Shown: positions 8,352 to 18,008 of the stretch, in pieces
Layout: the number at the start of each line of letters is the position of its first letter
How positions within the stretch are numbered: position 1 is the first letter of the stretch
Origin: Streptomyces sp. CoH27
GTDB lineage: Bacteria > Actinomycetota > Actinomycetes > Streptomycetales > Streptomycetaceae
NCBI RefSeq assembly: GCF_020181035.1
Contig: NZ_JAIQYY010000006.1
Span: 208,909 to 272,908 of the forward strand
Direction: 5' to 3'
DNA: 64,000 bases
The notes under the pieces: generated by a model
Seen by the model: only the letters and a program-made list of their open reading frames with translations
What the model was told of the DNA's origin: nothing
Databases searched by the model: none
Translations under genes and position numbers: made by a program

Positions 8352-9170
8352 TTACGCCTGTCCGCGCACGCCCTTCGCCAGCTCCCCGGCCAACTCGCGG
8401 ACCGCCGTGAGGCCCGCCGCGTGGTCGGGGGCGTCCAGCATCCGCTTCACGAACGCCGAGCCGACGATGACACCGTCGGCGAAGCCGGCCACCTCGGCGG
8501 CCTGGGCCGCGTTGGAGACGCCGAGGCCGACGCAGACGGGCAGCTCGGTGCCGGTGGCGCGGGTGCGCTCGACCAGGTTCTGGGCCTGCGCACCGACCGA
8601 CTCGCGGGTGCCGGTGACGCCCATCAGCGAGGCGGCGTAGACGAAGCCGCTGCCCGCCGCGGTGATCTGGGCGAGCCGCTCGTCCTTGCTGCTCGGCGCC
8701 ACGACGAAGACCGTCGCGAGGCCGTGCTTGTCGGCGTGCTCCCTCCACAGCGCCGACTCCTGCACGGGCAGGTCGGGCAGGATGCAGCCCGCGCCGCCCG
8801 CCTCCGCCAGCTCGGCGGTGAAGCGCTCGACGCCGTAGCGGTCGATGGGGTTCCAGTACGTCATGACGAGGACGGGCTTGCCGGTGGCCTCGTGGGCCTC
8901 CTTGACCGTCCGCATGACGTCCGCGATCTTGACGCCGCCGCGCAGGGCGATGTCGTCGGCGGTCTGGATGACGGGGCCGTCGAGGACGGGGTCGCTGTGC
9001 GGCAGACCGACCTCCACGACGTCCGCCCCGCCGTCGAAGACGGCCTTGATCGCCTCGATGCCGCCGTCCACGGTCGGGAACCCGGCCGGGAGGTAGGCGA
9101 TGAGCGCGGAGCGGCCCTCGGCCTTGGCAGCCGCGAGGGTGTCCGACAGCAGCTGGATCTTCCCGCTCAC
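8352..9170 (-). CDS. trpA: Tryptophan synthase alpha subunit
   Basis: TrpA (272 residues) cleaves indole-3-glycerol phosphate to indole and glyceraldehyde 3-phosphate in the alpha2-beta2 complex with TrpB. It is a TIM barrel; the two catalytic acids are visible as Glu53 ([11 protein letters not shown]) and Asp64 (PVLDGPVIQ). The GTG start at 9170 overlaps the trpB stop as GTGA, giving coupled synthesis of the two subunits. It is the last gene of the trp operon and is followed by a strong hairpin. Confidence 0.96.
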   Translation of the reverse strand: MSGKIQLLSDTLAAAKAEGRSALIAYLPAGFPTVDGGIEAIKAVFDGGADVVEVGLPHSDPVLDGPVIQTADDIALRGGVKIADVMRTVKEAHEATGKPVLVMTYWNPIDRYGVERFTAELAEAGGAGCILPDLPVQESALWREHADKHGLATVFVVAPSSKDERLAQITAAGSGFVYAASLMGVTGTRESVGAQAQNLVERTRATGTELPVCVGLGVSNAAQAAEVAGFADGVIVGSAFVKRMLDAPDHAAGLTAVRELAGELAKGVRGQA

Positions 9171-10450
9171 TTGGCGTCCCCCTCGATCTCGGCGGTGTCG
9201 GCCGCGTCGGCGGCGACCGCGGCGTCGGTGTCGTACAGCCCGAAGTAGCGCGCGGCGGTGTCCATGTCCTTGTCGCCGCGGCCGGAGAGGTTGACGACGA
9301 TCAGGCCGTCCTTGCCCAGCTCCTTGCCGACCTCCAGGGCGCCGGCCAGGGCGTGGGCGCTCTCGATGGCCGGGATGATGCCCTCGGTGCGCGACAGCAG
9401 GCGCAGGGCCTGCATGGCCGCGTCGTCGGTGACCGCGCGGTACTCGCCGCGGCCCGAGTCCTTCAGGTAGGAGTGCTCGGGGCCGATGCCCGGGTAGTCC
9501 AGGCCCGCCGAGATCGAGTACGGCTCGGTGATCTGGCCTTCCTCGTCCTGGAGCACGTAGGACCGGGAGCCGTGCAGGATGCCGGGCTCGCCGGCGGTCA
9601 GGGTGGCCGCGTGCTCGCCGGTCTCGATGCCGTGCCCCGCGGGCTCGCAGCCGATGAGGCGGACGGAGGCGTCCGGGATGAAGGCGTGGAAGAGGCCGAT
9701 GGCGTTGGAGCCGCCGCCGACGCAGGCGATCGCGGCGTCGGGCAGCCGGCCGGCGCGCTCCAGGAGCTGACGGCGGGCCTCCACACCGATCACGCGGTGG
9801 AAGTCGCGGACCATGGCCGGGAAGGGGTGCGGGCCGGCGACGGTACCGAAGAGGTAGTGGGTGTGGTCGACGTTGGCGACCCAGTCGCGGAACGCCTCGT
9901 TGATGGCGTCCTTCAGAGTGCGGCTGCCGGACTTCACCGCGACGACCTCGGCGCCGAGCATGCGCATGCGGGCCACGTTCAGGGCCTGGCGCTTGGTGTC
10001 GACCTCGCCCATGTAGATGGTGCAGTCGAGGCCGAACAGGGCGCAGGCGGTGGCGGTCGCGACGCCGTGCTGGCCGGCGCCGGTCTCCGCGATCACTCGG
10101 GTCTTGCCCATCCGCTTGGTGAGCAGGGCCTGGCCGAGGACGTTGTTGATCTTGTGGGAGCCGGTGTGGTTGAGGTCCTCGCGCTTGAGGAAGATCCGGG
10201 CGCCGCCGGCGTGCTCGGCGAAACGGGGGACCTCGGTGAGTGCCGACGGGCGGCCGGTGTAGTTGACCATCAGGTCGTCGAGCTCTCGGGCGAACTCGGG
10301 ATCGTGCTTGGCCTTGTCGTACTCGACGGCGACCTCGTCCACGGCGGCGACGAGGGCCTCCGGGATGAACTTGCCGCCGAACACGCCGAAGTAGCCCTCG
10401 GCGCTCGGCACCTGGCCGGTGGGGTCAGGGAAGAAGAAATTGCTGGGCAT
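9167..10450 (-). CDS. trpB: Tryptophan synthase beta subunit
   Basis: TrpB (427 residues) condenses indole with serine using pyridoxal phosphate. Lys100 in HTGSHKINN is the PLP Schiff-base residue, [11 protein letters not shown] is the substrate loop, and CVGGGSNA binds the cofactor phosphate. The C-terminus carries an extra Ala/Asp-rich tail of about 20 residues beyond the core. The ATG at 10450 lies 70 bases downstream of trpM; the stop overlaps trpA. It is a single TrpB1-type subunit with its alpha partner adjacent. Confidence 0.96.
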   Translation of the reverse strand: MPSNFFFPDPTGQVPSAEGYFGVFGGKFIPEALVAAVDEVAVEYDKAKHDPEFARELDDLMVNYTGRPSALTEVPRFAEHAGGARIFLKREDLNHTGSHKINNVLGQALLTKRMGKTRVIAETGAGQHGVATATACALFGLDCTIYMGEVDTKRQALNVARMRMLGAEVVAVKSGSRTLKDAINEAFRDWVANVDHTHYLFGTVAGPHPFPAMVRDFHRVIGVEARRQLLERAGRLPDAAIACVGGGSNAIGLFHAFIPDASVRLIGCEPAGHGIETGEHAATLTAGEPGILHGSRSYVLQDEEGQITEPYSISAGLDYPGIGPEHSYLKDSGRGEYRAVTDDAAMQALRLLSRTEGIIPAIESAHALAGALEVGKELGKDGLIVVNLSGRGDKDMDTAARYFGLYDTDAAVAADAADTAEIEGDAK

Positions 10451-10520
10451 GCCAGAACCTCACGGTGAGTGTGCGTGAAAAGACACTGTTCGCCGTGGGG
10501 GCGGAGCTTGTCGTACGACC

Positions 10521-10754
10521 TCAGGCCGTGTGCGGCTGGTCGCGCCCACACGACGGAGTCGCATGGTCGGATACAGCCCCGCGCCCCTTCAGGGCGCGCT
10601 GCCATCGACGTCCGTTCACCTGCCCAGGCTCGTCACCGATGACATAACGCACGCGACGGCCGTGGACGCGCCTCGCCGGCGCTCGGCAGCCTCTTGGGCG
10701 GCAGCCGCGCGCCAAACGGGCGTAGCGGTCCACGGTCGTCACGGTGAGAGTCAT
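10521..10754 (-). CDS. trpM: TrpM-like small protein of the trp operon
   Basis: This 77-residue Arg-rich protein lies between trpC and trpB, where Streptomyces carry trpM, described as a modulator of tryptophan synthesis. The central block CRPRGCRAPARRVHGRR followed by VRYVIGDEPGQVNG is what I recall as the conserved TrpM core. The N-terminal dozen residues and the tail after the core look unconstrained, so the real start could be the GTG codon ten codons or fewer downstream of the ATG at 10754. It has no enzyme motif or membrane segment. The position inside the operon fits co-regulation; the mechanism cannot be read from sequence. Confidence 0.7.
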   Translation of the reverse strand: MTLTVTTVDRYARLARGCRPRGCRAPARRVHGRRVRYVIGDEPGQVNGRRWQRALKGRGAVSDHATPSCGRDQPHTA

Positions 10755-10775
10755 CGGTGCCAGCCTACCGGGTGA

Positions 10776-11585
10776 TCAGCTCCGGCCGTGGCGCAGTGCG
10801 GGGTGTTCGCCCGCGGCGACCAGGTCGGCGACGGCGGTCTTCGGGTCGCGGCCGGTGACGAGGGACTCGCCGACCAGGACCGCGTCGGCGCCCGCGTTGG
10901 CGTAGGCGATCAGGTCGTGCGGGCCGCGGACGCCGGACTCGGCGACCTTGACGATGTGGTCCGGGATCTCCGGGGCGACCCGCTCGAAGGTGGTGCGGTC
11001 GACCTCAAGCGTCTTCAGGTTGCGCGCGTTGACGCCGATCACCTTGGCGCCCGCGTCCACGGCCCGCTCGGCCTCGTCCTCGTCGTGGACCTCGACGAGC
11101 GGGGTGAGGCCGATGGAGACCGCGCGCTCGATCAGCGACTCCAGGGCCGACTGCTCCAGGGCGGCGACGATCAGCAGCGCGAGGTCGGCGCCGTACGCGC
11201 GGGCCTCCCACAGCTGGTACGACGTGACGATGAAGTCCTTGCGCAGCACCGGGATGTCCACGCGCGCGCGGACGGCCTCCAGGTCGGCCAGCGAGCCGCC
11301 GAAGCGGCGCTGTTCGGTGAGGACGGAGATGACGGCCGCACCGCCGGCCTCGTAGTCCGCGGCGAGCCCCGCCGGGTCGGCGATGGCGGCCAGCGCGCCC
11401 TTGGAGGGGCTGGAGCGCTTGACCTCGCAGATCACCTTGACGCCGTCGCCCTTGAGCGCGGCCACCCCGTCCTTCGCGGCGGGTGCCTTGGCCGCGCGCT
11501 CCTTGAGCTCGTCGAGGCTGACGCGTGCCTGCCGCTCCGCGAGGTCGGCACGGACTCCGTCGATGATCTCGTCGAGCACACTCAC
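10776..11585 (-). CDS. trpC: Indole-3-glycerol phosphate synthase
   Basis: TrpC (269 residues) converts carboxyphenylaminodeoxyribulose phosphate to indole-3-glycerol phosphate. The TIM barrel carries the signature [14 protein letters not shown] with the catalytic Lys, then VLRKDFIV with a second Lys, and [13 protein letters not shown] and AESGVRG phosphate-binding regions. The start is GTG at 11585 with a G-rich ribosome-binding region (GGAAGGGGG) upstream. It heads the trpC-trpM-trpB-trpA operon; no trpD or trpF is nearby, and the TrpF step is expected from priA in the his region. Confidence 0.96.
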   Translation of the reverse strand: MSVLDEIIDGVRADLAERQARVSLDELKERAAKAPAAKDGVAALKGDGVKVICEVKRSSPSKGALAAIADPAGLAADYEAGGAAVISVLTEQRRFGGSLADLEAVRARVDIPVLRKDFIVTSYQLWEARAYGADLALLIVAALEQSALESLIERAVSIGLTPLVEVHDEDEAERAVDAGAKVIGVNARNLKTLEVDRTTFERVAPEIPDHIVKVAESGVRGPHDLIAYANAGADAVLVGESLVTGRDPKTAVADLVAAGEHPALRHGRS

Positions 11586-11741
11586 GCGAGCGGCCCCCTT
11601 CCAGACGGTGGTTCCTTCAGGTTCCGGGTTCCAGGTTCTTCAGGTCTGAAAACCCGTGGTCAATGCGATGGTATCCGCAGCGGGCCGGTGCCCTCGCATC
11701 CGGTGGACGCCAGTCCCACTACCTGGACGTTCCCCACGTGA
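11586..11741. promoter_or_regulatory. trpC leader/promoter region with GGTTC-type repeats
   Basis: The 155 bases upstream of trpC contain the probable operon promoter. Between 11610 and 11645 the plus strand repeats GGTTCC or GGTTCT four times at 6- to 11-base intervals, ending just before the trpC ribosome-binding site. I found no Trp-rich leader peptide: the only short ATG frame in the leader has no Trp codons. A classic ribosome-mediated attenuator is therefore not supported here. Confidence 0.4.
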
Positions 11742-12185
11742 TCAAGGATGCAACCAGCCGCCCCAGGGCAGGTTCCGGACAGTCGTGAACACCAGCAGCA
11801 ACACGCCGATCCCCCAGAGGTGGGCCCGTCCGAGGTCCGGTCGCAGCGGCAGGCCGCGCACCGTGCGGACCACCCAGACGGCCCACAGCACCGCGAAGCC
11901 CAGGTAGCCGGCCACGGCCGGCGCGTTGTCGCGCAGCGCGGTGAGCAGGTCGCCGTGGACGAAGGCGTGCGCGCTGCGCAGCCCGCCGCAGCCGGGGCAG
12001 TACAGGCCGGTGAGGCGGTACAGCGGGCAGACGGGGTAGTGGCCGGATTCGTTCGGGTCGACGGCACCGACGTACGCGAAGGCGCCCGCGACGACCGCGA
12101 ACAGCGCGCCCGGGACGGCGAGCCGCCGCAGGACGGGGGCGGTCGGCGCGGGCGCGGGCGGGGCCACACGGCTGTCGGCATTCAC
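11742..12185 (-). CDS. DUF2752 membrane protein
   Basis: The 147-residue protein matches the DUF2752 family by its motif CPLYRLTGLYCPGCGGLRS, a cysteine-rich loop (CP...CPGCGG) followed by hydrophobic segments. Three membrane spans can be drawn: one before the motif and two after. The biochemical role is not established. I start it at the GTG at 12185; a longer frame upstream is Arg-rich and non-homologous. It is one of three small membrane-protein genes regularly found between trpC and trpE in Streptomyces. Confidence 0.82.
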   Translation of the reverse strand: MNADSRVAPPAPAPTAPVLRRLAVPGALFAVVAGAFAYVGAVDPNESGHYPVCPLYRLTGLYCPGCGGLRSAHAFVHGDLLTALRDNAPAVAGYLGFAVLWAVWVVRTVRGLPLRPDLGRAHLWGIGVLLLVFTTVRNLPWGGWLHP

Positions 12186-12315
12186 CCTGGCATTGTGCAA
12201 CGCGGCCCGGGCGTCCGCGCGGCGCCGCAGGCGGCGGAAGAAGCGGGGAAAACCCGAGGGGCGGCCCGCACCTGTCCGGGTGCCGGGCCGCCCCTCGCGG
12301 GCGGTGTGGTGGCGC

Positions 12316-12576
12316 TCAGCTCTCCGCGGTCGCCGGCTCACGGGTCGCGACGGGCGCGCCGACCATCTTGAGGGGCTTGGGGTTCTGGCCGAGACCCATG
12401 GCGCGCATGATCCCACCGACCACCGCGCCGGCACCGATGAGCACCATGCCGGCCCAGAAGCCGACGGAGTTGGCCATCACCATGAAGGCGCCCGCGACCA
12501 GGAAACCGATGAAGGAAATGATGACGCCGGTCCAGGCGGCCGGGGTGTGACCGTGGCCGTGGCTGCTGCCCGCCAT
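12316..12576 (-). CDS. HGxxPAAW-motif small membrane protein
   Basis: The 86-residue protein starts MAGSSHGHGHTPAAW, the motif that names this actinobacterial family, followed by two membrane segments (about residues 16-36 and 40-60) and a polar tail. The ATG at 12576 has GAGGAG about 8 bases upstream, which decides it over upstream frame extension. The function is unknown. The clustering with DUF2752 and the Trp-associated membrane protein upstream of trpC is conserved in the genus as I recall it. Confidence 0.85.
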   Translation of the reverse strand: MAGSSHGHGHTPAAWTGVIISFIGFLVAGAFMVMANSVGFWAGMVLIGAGAVVGGIMRAMGLGQNPKPLKMVGAPVATREPATAES

Positions 12577-12777
12577 GTCTGTGCTCCTCGTTGCTGTGTA
12601 CGTGTCCCAGGAGAGCGGCGTACGTGTCGTACGGCTCCGAGCCCGCCCGTCACTGTCCGAGCCGGACGCTCGCCGTCCATTGTCCCGTACGCACGCGCGT
12701 GCCGGACGCGGGGGTGGCGTCTGGTTCGCCACACCCGCTGCGGCTTGACCGGTACTTGACCGGCCCTGGGCGGCGGC

Positions 12778-13404
12778 TCAGGAGCCGGTCGGGTCCTCGC
12801 CCCGGTCCAGGGCCTTCCAGATCTCCTCGGGCCGCTCCGGGTCGGCCGGCCGGGCCTTGCGGCGCGGGCGGTCGGTGCCGCGCTCGTAGCGGCCGGACAT
12901 GGCGGGCCACAGGCTTCCGTAGCGCAGCGCGAGCAGGCCGGCCAGCAGGATCAGCGCACCGCCGGCGACCGCCACGTAGGGCCAGCCGGTGTGGCTGAGC
13001 GAGGCGACCGTGGCGGAGGTGTCGCCGCTCGCCTGGGCCGCCTTGTCGTCCAGCGCGGAGCTGTCGGAGGCGGACACCAGGGCGGCGGCCGCGATCCCGG
13101 CGCCGGACAGCGCGAGCAGCCCGGCGACGACGAGGCGGCCGGCCCTGCGGACGGCGAAGACGGCGACGAGCGCGGCGAGGCCCACTATCGCGAGGGCCGC
13201 GGGGACGCCCGTGACGTCGCTGCCCTTGGCGGTGAGCGGGAAGGAGCCGCCGGCCACCGTCGCGGTGCCCTCCGCCCAGCGCTGCCGGGTCGCGAGCAGC
13301 GTCACGGCCGAGCCGAGCGCACCGCACAGAAGAGCGAGGGCGAGGCTCCGCCGGCCGGACCGGGCGGGTCCGGCCGGGCGGGGGTGAGGTACGGCAGCAG
13401 TCAT
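12778..13404 (-). CDS. Trp-operon-associated membrane protein (TIGR02234-like)
   Basis: The 208-residue product has four hydrophobic stretches (near residues 14-34, 58-78, 84-104 and 150-170) and a polar Arg-rich C-terminus ending with PEEIWKALDRGEDPTGS. This layout and position match the Trp-operon-associated membrane protein family of actinobacteria. The ATG at 13404 has GGAG five bases upstream; an in-frame GTG at 13413 is a weaker alternative. In the usual order it follows trpE directly; here a peptidase gene on the other strand separates them, so it needs its own promoter in the adjacent gap. Confidence 0.8.
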   Translation of the reverse strand: MTAAVPHPRPAGPARSGRRSLALALLCGALGSAVTLLATRQRWAEGTATVAGGSFPLTAKGSDVTGVPAALAIVGLAALVAVFAVRRAGRLVVAGLLALSGAGIAAAALVSASDSSALDDKAAQASGDTSATVASLSHTGWPYVAVAGGALILLAGLLALRYGSLWPAMSGRYERGTDRPRRKARPADPERPEEIWKALDRGEDPTGS

Positions 13405-13671
13405 GTACTCCACTATCGCCTGAACCCCGGGCGAACCCTCACCCGGGTCCGTCAACCCATGAGCCGCCCAGATTTCCATCATGGCCATGCCAGGAATGGC
13501 ATATGAATTCCTCATGAAAGGCAAAGCAACGTTCCTGCTTCAACAACGACCTTGTTGACGTGATCCCGACATCCGTACGTTCTCCGCGTCCCTGGCGTGC
13601 ACCACGCGCCGGGGTGGCACCGCGCACCCCCCACAGCCCTTCCCGGTCACCCACTTCGTGGAGGACGTACG
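13405..13671. promoter_or_regulatory. Divergent, relatively AT-rich control region upstream of the S53 peptidase
   Basis: This 267-base gap holds no gene. From about 13480 to 13560 it is noticeably poorer in GC than its surroundings and contains nested dyads: ATGCCA-GGAA-TGGCAT at 13487-13502, and AGGAAT with ATTCCT at 13492-13512. A TTGACG at about 13555 followed 15 bases later by TACGTT is a weak promoter candidate for the peptidase gene. The opposite direction must supply the promoter of the membrane-protein operon. Confidence 0.4.
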
Positions 13672-14886
13672 TTGCGCAGAACCGCTTCCCTCACCGCCGT
13701 GGCCACGCTCGCCACGGCCGCCCTCGCCCTGGCCGCCCCCGTCGGCCAGGCCGCGCAGGCCACCCACTCCCCCGGCCTCAGCGTCGCCCGCGCCTGCGCG
13801 GCCCCGACGCAGAAGGACGTGATGGCCTGCAACGCTCTTCAGGTCACCGCCGGCACCCCGGCGTCGGCGCACGCCGAGAGCGCCCTGACGGCCGCCGCCG
13901 CCCCCTCCGGCTTCGGCCCCGCCTCACTCCAGTCGGCGTACAACCTGCCCTCCGCGACCGGCGGTTCGGGCCAGACCGTGGCGATCGTCGACGCCTACGA
14001 CGACCCCAACGCCGAGTCCGACCTCGCCGCCTACCGCTCCCAGTACGGCCTGTCCGCCTGCACCACGGCCAACGGCTGCTTCAAGAAGGTCGACCAGAGC
14101 GGCGGCACCAAGTACCCGCGCGGCAACTCCGGCTGGGCCGAGGAGATCTCCCTCGACCTCGACATGGTCAGCGCCGCCTGCCCGAACTGCAAGATCCTGC
14201 TGGTGGAGGCCAGTTCGGCCAGCATGACCAACCTGGGCACGGGCGTGAACACCGCCGTCAAGCTGGGCGCGAAGTTCGTCTCCAACAGCTACGGCGGCTC
14301 CGAGTCATCGAGTGACGCGTCGTACGACTCCACCTACTTCAACCACCCGGGCGTCGCCATCACCGTCTCCTCCGGTGACAACGGCTACGGCGTCCAGTAC
14401 CCGGCGGCCTCCAAGTACGTGACGGCGGTGGGCGGTACGTCCCTGAAGACGGCCTCCAACACGCGCGGCTGGACCGACACGGTGTGGAGCGGGGCCGGCT
14501 CCGGCTGCTCCGCGGACGACGCCAAGCCCAGCTGGCAGAAGGACTCCGGCTGTGCGAACCGCACGGTCGCGGACGTCTCGGCCGTGGCCGACCCCAACAC
14601 CGGTGTCGCGGTGTACGACACCTACGGCCAGGGCAGCGGCTGGATGGTCTTCGGCGGCACCAGCGCCTCCTCGCCGCTGATCGCGGCGACGTACGCGCTG
14701 GCCGGCGCCCCGTCCTCCGGCTCCTACCCGTCGTCGTTCCCGTACGCCCACACCTCGGCGCTGAACGACGTCACCAGCGGCTCCAACGGCAGCTGCTCCG
14801 GCTCGTACCTGTGCACCGGCACCACCGGGTACGACGGGCCGTCCGGGCTCGGCACGCCGAACGGCACCGCCGCGTTCACCGGCTGA
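13672..14886 (+). CDS. Secreted S53 (sedolisin-like) serine peptidase
   Basis: The 404-residue protein has a Sec signal peptide (RR, then a long Ala/Leu core, cleavage near residue 28) and an S53 catalytic domain. The Glu-Asp pair fits E158 and D162 in WAEEISLDLD, the oxyanion Asp is likely D236 in SSGDNG, and the nucleophile is S331 in GGTSASSP; the C-terminal DVTSGSNG and GLGTPNG resemble the calcium site. Sedolisins usually carry a long propeptide, but here only about 50 residues separate signal and catalytic domain. The start is TTG at 13672 with GGAGG seven bases upstream; an ATG at 13597 is in frame but lacks a signal-like start. It is convergent with trpE, six bases apart, and interrupts the trp gene series. 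Confidence 0.85.
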   Translation: MRRTASLTAVATLATAALALAAPVGQAAQATHSPGLSVARACAAPTQKDVMACNALQVTAGTPASAHAESALTAAAAPSGFGPASLQSAYNLPSATGGSGQTVAIVDAYDDPNAESDLAAYRSQYGLSACTTANGCFKKVDQSGGTKYPRGNSGWAEEISLDLDMVSAACPNCKILLVEASSASMTNLGTGVNTAVKLGAKFVSNSYGGSESSSDASYDSTYFNHPGVAITVSSGDNGYGVQYPAASKYVTAVGGTSLKTASNTRGWTDTVWSGAGSGCSADDAKPSWQKDSGCANRTVADVSAVADPNTGVAVYDTYGQGSGWMVFGGTSASSPLIAATYALAGAPSSGSYPSSFPYAHTSALNDVTSGSNGSCSGSYLCTGTTGYDGPSGLGTPNGTAAFTG

Positions 14887-14892
14887 ACCTCC

Positions 14893-16371
14893 CTATGAGG
14901 TAAGCCGGTTGGCCGTGTGCACCGCGCGGAGGACCGCCGCCGCCTTGTTGCGGCACTCCTGGTCCTCCGCCACCGGGTCGGAGTCGGCGACGATGCCGGC
15001 TCCGGCCTGGACGTAGGCCGTGCCGTCGCGCAGCAGGGCCGTACGGATGGCGATGGCCGTGTCGGAGTCGCCCGCGAAGTCGAGGTAGCCGACGCAGCCG
15101 CCGTACAGACCGCGGCGGGACGGCTCCAGCTCGTCGATGATCTGCATCGCACGCGGCTTGGGGGCGCCGGAGAGGGTGCCCGCGGGGAAGCAGGCGGTGA
15201 GCACGTCGAAGGCTGTGCGGCCCGGGGCGACCGTGCCGGTGACGGTCGAGACGATGTGCATCACGTGCGAGTAGCGCTCGATGGACATGAAGTCGACCAC
15301 CTCGACCGTGCCCGGCCGGCAGACCCGGCCGAGGTCGTTGCGGCCGAGGTCCACCAGCATCAGGTGCTCGGCCCGCTCCTTGGGGTCGGCGAGCAGCTCC
15401 TCGGCGAGGGCCTGGTCCTCCTGCGGGGTGGCCCCGCGCGGACGGGTGCCGGCGATGGGGTGGACCATGGCCTGCCCGTCCTCGACCTTCACCAGGGCCT
15501 CGGGGGACGAGCCGACGACGTCGAACCCGTCGAAGCGGAACAGGTACATGTACGGCGAGGGGTTGGTGGCCCGCAGGACGCGGTAGACGTCCAGCGCGCT
15601 CGCCGTGCACGGGGTCTCGAAGCGCTGGGAGGGCACGACCTGGAAGGCCTCGCCCGCGCGGATGCGCTCCTTGATGTCCTCGACCGCGGTCTGGAAGTCG
15701 GGGCCGCCCCACAGCGCGGTGTACTCGGGCAGCTCCGAGGGCGGCAGCACGGCGGGCGGCTGGGCCACCGCGCGCGTGAGGTCGGCCTCCATCGCGTCGA
15801 GCCGGGCCACGGCGTCCGCGTAGGCCTCGTCCACCCCGGTGTCGAGGTCGTTGTGATTGATCGCGTTGGCGATCAGCAGGACCGAGCCCTCCCAGTGGTC
15901 CATCACGGCGAGGTCGCTGGTCAGGAGCATGGTCAGCTCGGGCAGACCCAGGTCGTCGCGCTCGCCGGGGCCGATCTTCTCCAGGCGGCGGACGATGTCG
16001 TAGCCGAGGTAGCCCACCATGCCGCCGGTGAAGGGCGGCAGGCCCTCCTGGTGCGGGGTGTGCAGGGTCTGCAGCGCGGCGCGCAGCACCTCCAGCGGGT
16101 CGCCGTCGACCGGGACGCCGACGGGCGGGGTGCCCTGCCAGTGGGCCTGGCCGTCGCGCGTGGTGAGGGTGGCGGCACTGCGGACGCCCACGAAGGAGTA
16201 CCGGGACCAGGAGCGGCCGTTCTCCGCGGACTCCAGGAGGAAGGTGCCGGGGCGCTCGGCCGCGAGCTTGCGGTAGAGCGCGACCGGGGTGTCGCCGTCG
16301 GCGAGGAGCTTGCGCGTGACCGGGATGACGCGCCGGTCGGCGGCGAGCTTGCGGAAGGTCTCAAGGTCCAT
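14893..16371 (-). CDS. trpE: Anthranilate synthase component I
   Basis: TrpE (492 residues) makes anthranilate from chorismate with a glutamine amidotransferase partner that is not encoded nearby. The N-terminal domain contains the feedback-site motif [15 protein letters not shown]; the C-terminal chorismate-binding domain contains [41 protein letters not shown] and [15 protein letters not shown]. The ATG at 16371 follows hisI by 11 bases, so trpE is read from a hisI-trpE mRNA and not from a trp leader; no attenuator fits in the gap. It converges with the peptidase gene without room for a terminator hairpin. Confidence 0.96.
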   Translation of the reverse strand: MDLETFRKLAADRRVIPVTRKLLADGDTPVALYRKLAAERPGTFLLESAENGRSWSRYSFVGVRSAATLTTRDGQAHWQGTPPVGVPVDGDPLEVLRAALQTLHTPHQEGLPPFTGGMVGYLGYDIVRRLEKIGPGERDDLGLPELTMLLTSDLAVMDHWEGSVLLIANAINHNDLDTGVDEAYADAVARLDAMEADLTRAVAQPPAVLPPSELPEYTALWGGPDFQTAVEDIKERIRAGEAFQVVPSQRFETPCTASALDVYRVLRATNPSPYMYLFRFDGFDVVGSSPEALVKVEDGQAMVHPIAGTRPRGATPQEDQALAEELLADPKERAEHLMLVDLGRNDLGRVCRPGTVEVVDFMSIERYSHVMHIVSTVTGTVAPGRTAFDVLTACFPAGTLSGAPKPRAMQIIDELEPSRRGLYGGCVGYLDFAGDSDTAIAIRTALLRDGTAYVQAGAGIVADSDPVAEDQECRNKAAAVLRAVHTANRLTS

Positions 16372-16382
16372 GGCCGCTGACC

Positions 16383-16784
16383 TTACTGATCCGCGCCCGG
16401 GGCGCCCGCATCGGCGTCCTTGAGCAGCACGTCCTCGTCGAAGCAGGTGCGCGCGCCGGTGTGGCAGGCGGCGCCGACCTGGTCGACCTGGACCAGCACG
16501 GTGTCGGCGTCGCAGTCCAGCGCGACCGACTTCACCCACTGGAAGTGGCCCGAGGTGTCGCCCTTGACCCAGTACTCCTGGCGGCTGCGCGACCAGTAGG
16601 TGCAGCGGCCGGTGGTCAGCGTGCGGTGCAGCGCCTCGTCGTCCATCCAGCCGAGCATGAGCACCTCTCCGGTGTCGTACTGCTGGGCGATGGCGGGGAC
16701 GAGTCCGTCGGGGCTGCGCTTGAGGCGCGCGGCGATCTCCGCGTCGAGGCTGCTGGGCCGGGGCGTGCCGGTCGTGCTGGTCAT
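16383..16784 (-). CDS. hisI: Phosphoribosyl-AMP cyclohydrolase
   Basis: HisI (133 residues) opens the adenine ring of phosphoribosyl-AMP, the third histidine step. Metal and zinc ligands are visible in [11 protein letters not shown] (Asp cluster) and [12 protein letters not shown] (two Cys). It is the monofunctional form, with no fused HisE pyrophosphohydrolase. The ATG at 16784 is close to its probable promoter in the 157-base divergent gap. It is separated from the main his operon by about 2.4 kb of accessory genes and is coupled to trpE downstream. Confidence 0.95.
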   Translation of the reverse strand: MTSTTGTPRPSSLDAEIAARLKRSPDGLVPAIAQQYDTGEVLMLGWMDDEALHRTLTTGRCTYWSRSRQEYWVKGDTSGHFQWVKSVALDCDADTVLVQVDQVGAACHTGARTCFDEDVLLKDADAGAPGADQ

Positions 16785-16929
16785 GGGGCCATTGTGCCGC
16801 GCGGCAGTGACAGTCCGAACGGACCGTCCATCGATTGAGCGCTTCGGCGCGATGGGGGTGCCCCCTCTGGGGGAGCCTCGGTGAGGGGTGGTGGCCGGGT
16901 GACGGGTGGGCGGACTGCGCGCCTGGTCG

Positions 16930-16935
16930 TACGCT
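16930..16935 (+). promoter_or_regulatory. -10 element, probable leaderless promoter
   Basis: TACGCT ends six bases before the ATG at 16942. That spacing puts the transcription start at the initiator codon, and no Shine-Dalgarno sequence can fit, so a leaderless mRNA is likely. The -35 region is not conserved. Confidence 0.45.
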
Positions 16936-16941
16936 GACTCC

Positions 16942-17577
16942 ATGTCGACCTTCGCCAAGCGTGAACGGCTGCTGCTCGCAGACCTGCTGGAGACCGTCGG
17001 ACCGGACGCCGAGACCCTCTGCGAGGGGTGGCGGGCCCGGGATCTGGCCGCGCATGTGATCGTGCGCGAGCGCCGCCCGGACGCGGCCGGGGGCACGCTG
17101 ATCAAGCAGCTGGTGCCGCGCCTGGAGAAGGTGATGGCCGAGTACACGGCGAAGCCGTACGACGAGCTGATCCAGCTGATCCGCACCGGCCCGCCGCGCT
17201 TCTCACCGTTCCAGCTGAAGCAGGTGGACGAGGCGGCCAACATCGTCGAGTTCTACGTCCACACCGAGGACGTCCGCCGCGCCCAGCCGGACTGGAGCCC
17301 GCGCGAGCTGGACCCGGTGTTCCAGGACACCCTGTGGTCCCGGCTGGAGCGCACCGCGCGGCTGCTGGGCCGGGGGATTCCGACGGGTCTGGTGCTGCGC
17401 CGCCCGGACGGGCAGACGGCGGTGGCGCACCGGGGCACGCCGGTGGTCACGGTGACCGGTGAGCCGTCGGAGCTGCTGTTGTTCGCCTTCGGCCGGCAGA
17501 GCGCGGCCCGGGTGGAGCTGGAGGGCGACGCGGACGCCGTCGAGAAGCTGCACGAGACCAAGCAGCTGGGCTTCTGA
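16942..17577 (+). CDS. TIGR03085-type metal-binding protein (DinB/maleylpyruvate-isomerase-like)
   Basis: The 211-residue protein resembles the actinobacterial mycothiol-dependent/DinB-like four-helix family in the TIGR03085 branch. Typical features are the start [41 protein letters not shown] containing a probable metal-binding His, and [14 protein letters not shown] with a second His. The function of this branch is not known; mycothiol-dependent transfer is a family-based guess. It is divergent from hisI and followed 29 bases later by a VOC-family gene, with which it may form a two-gene operon. Confidence 0.8.
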   Translation: MSTFAKRERLLLADLLETVGPDAETLCEGWRARDLAAHVIVRERRPDAAGGTLIKQLVPRLEKVMAEYTAKPYDELIQLIRTGPPRFSPFQLKQVDEAANIVEFYVHTEDVRRAQPDWSPRELDPVFQDTLWSRLERTARLLGRGIPTGLVLRRPDGQTAVAHRGTPVVTVTGEPSELLLFAFGRQSAARVELEGDADAVEKLHETKQLGF

Positions 17578-17606
17578 CCCAGCTCGTCCGGGACGGGAGC
17601 CACGCC

Positions 17607-18005
<399 letters not shown>

Positions 18006-18008
18006 CCC

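Noticed and set aside
16372..16382. Ribosome-mediated attenuator upstream of trpE
   Set aside because: Only 11 bases separate hisI from trpE, which leaves no space for a leader peptide and hairpins.
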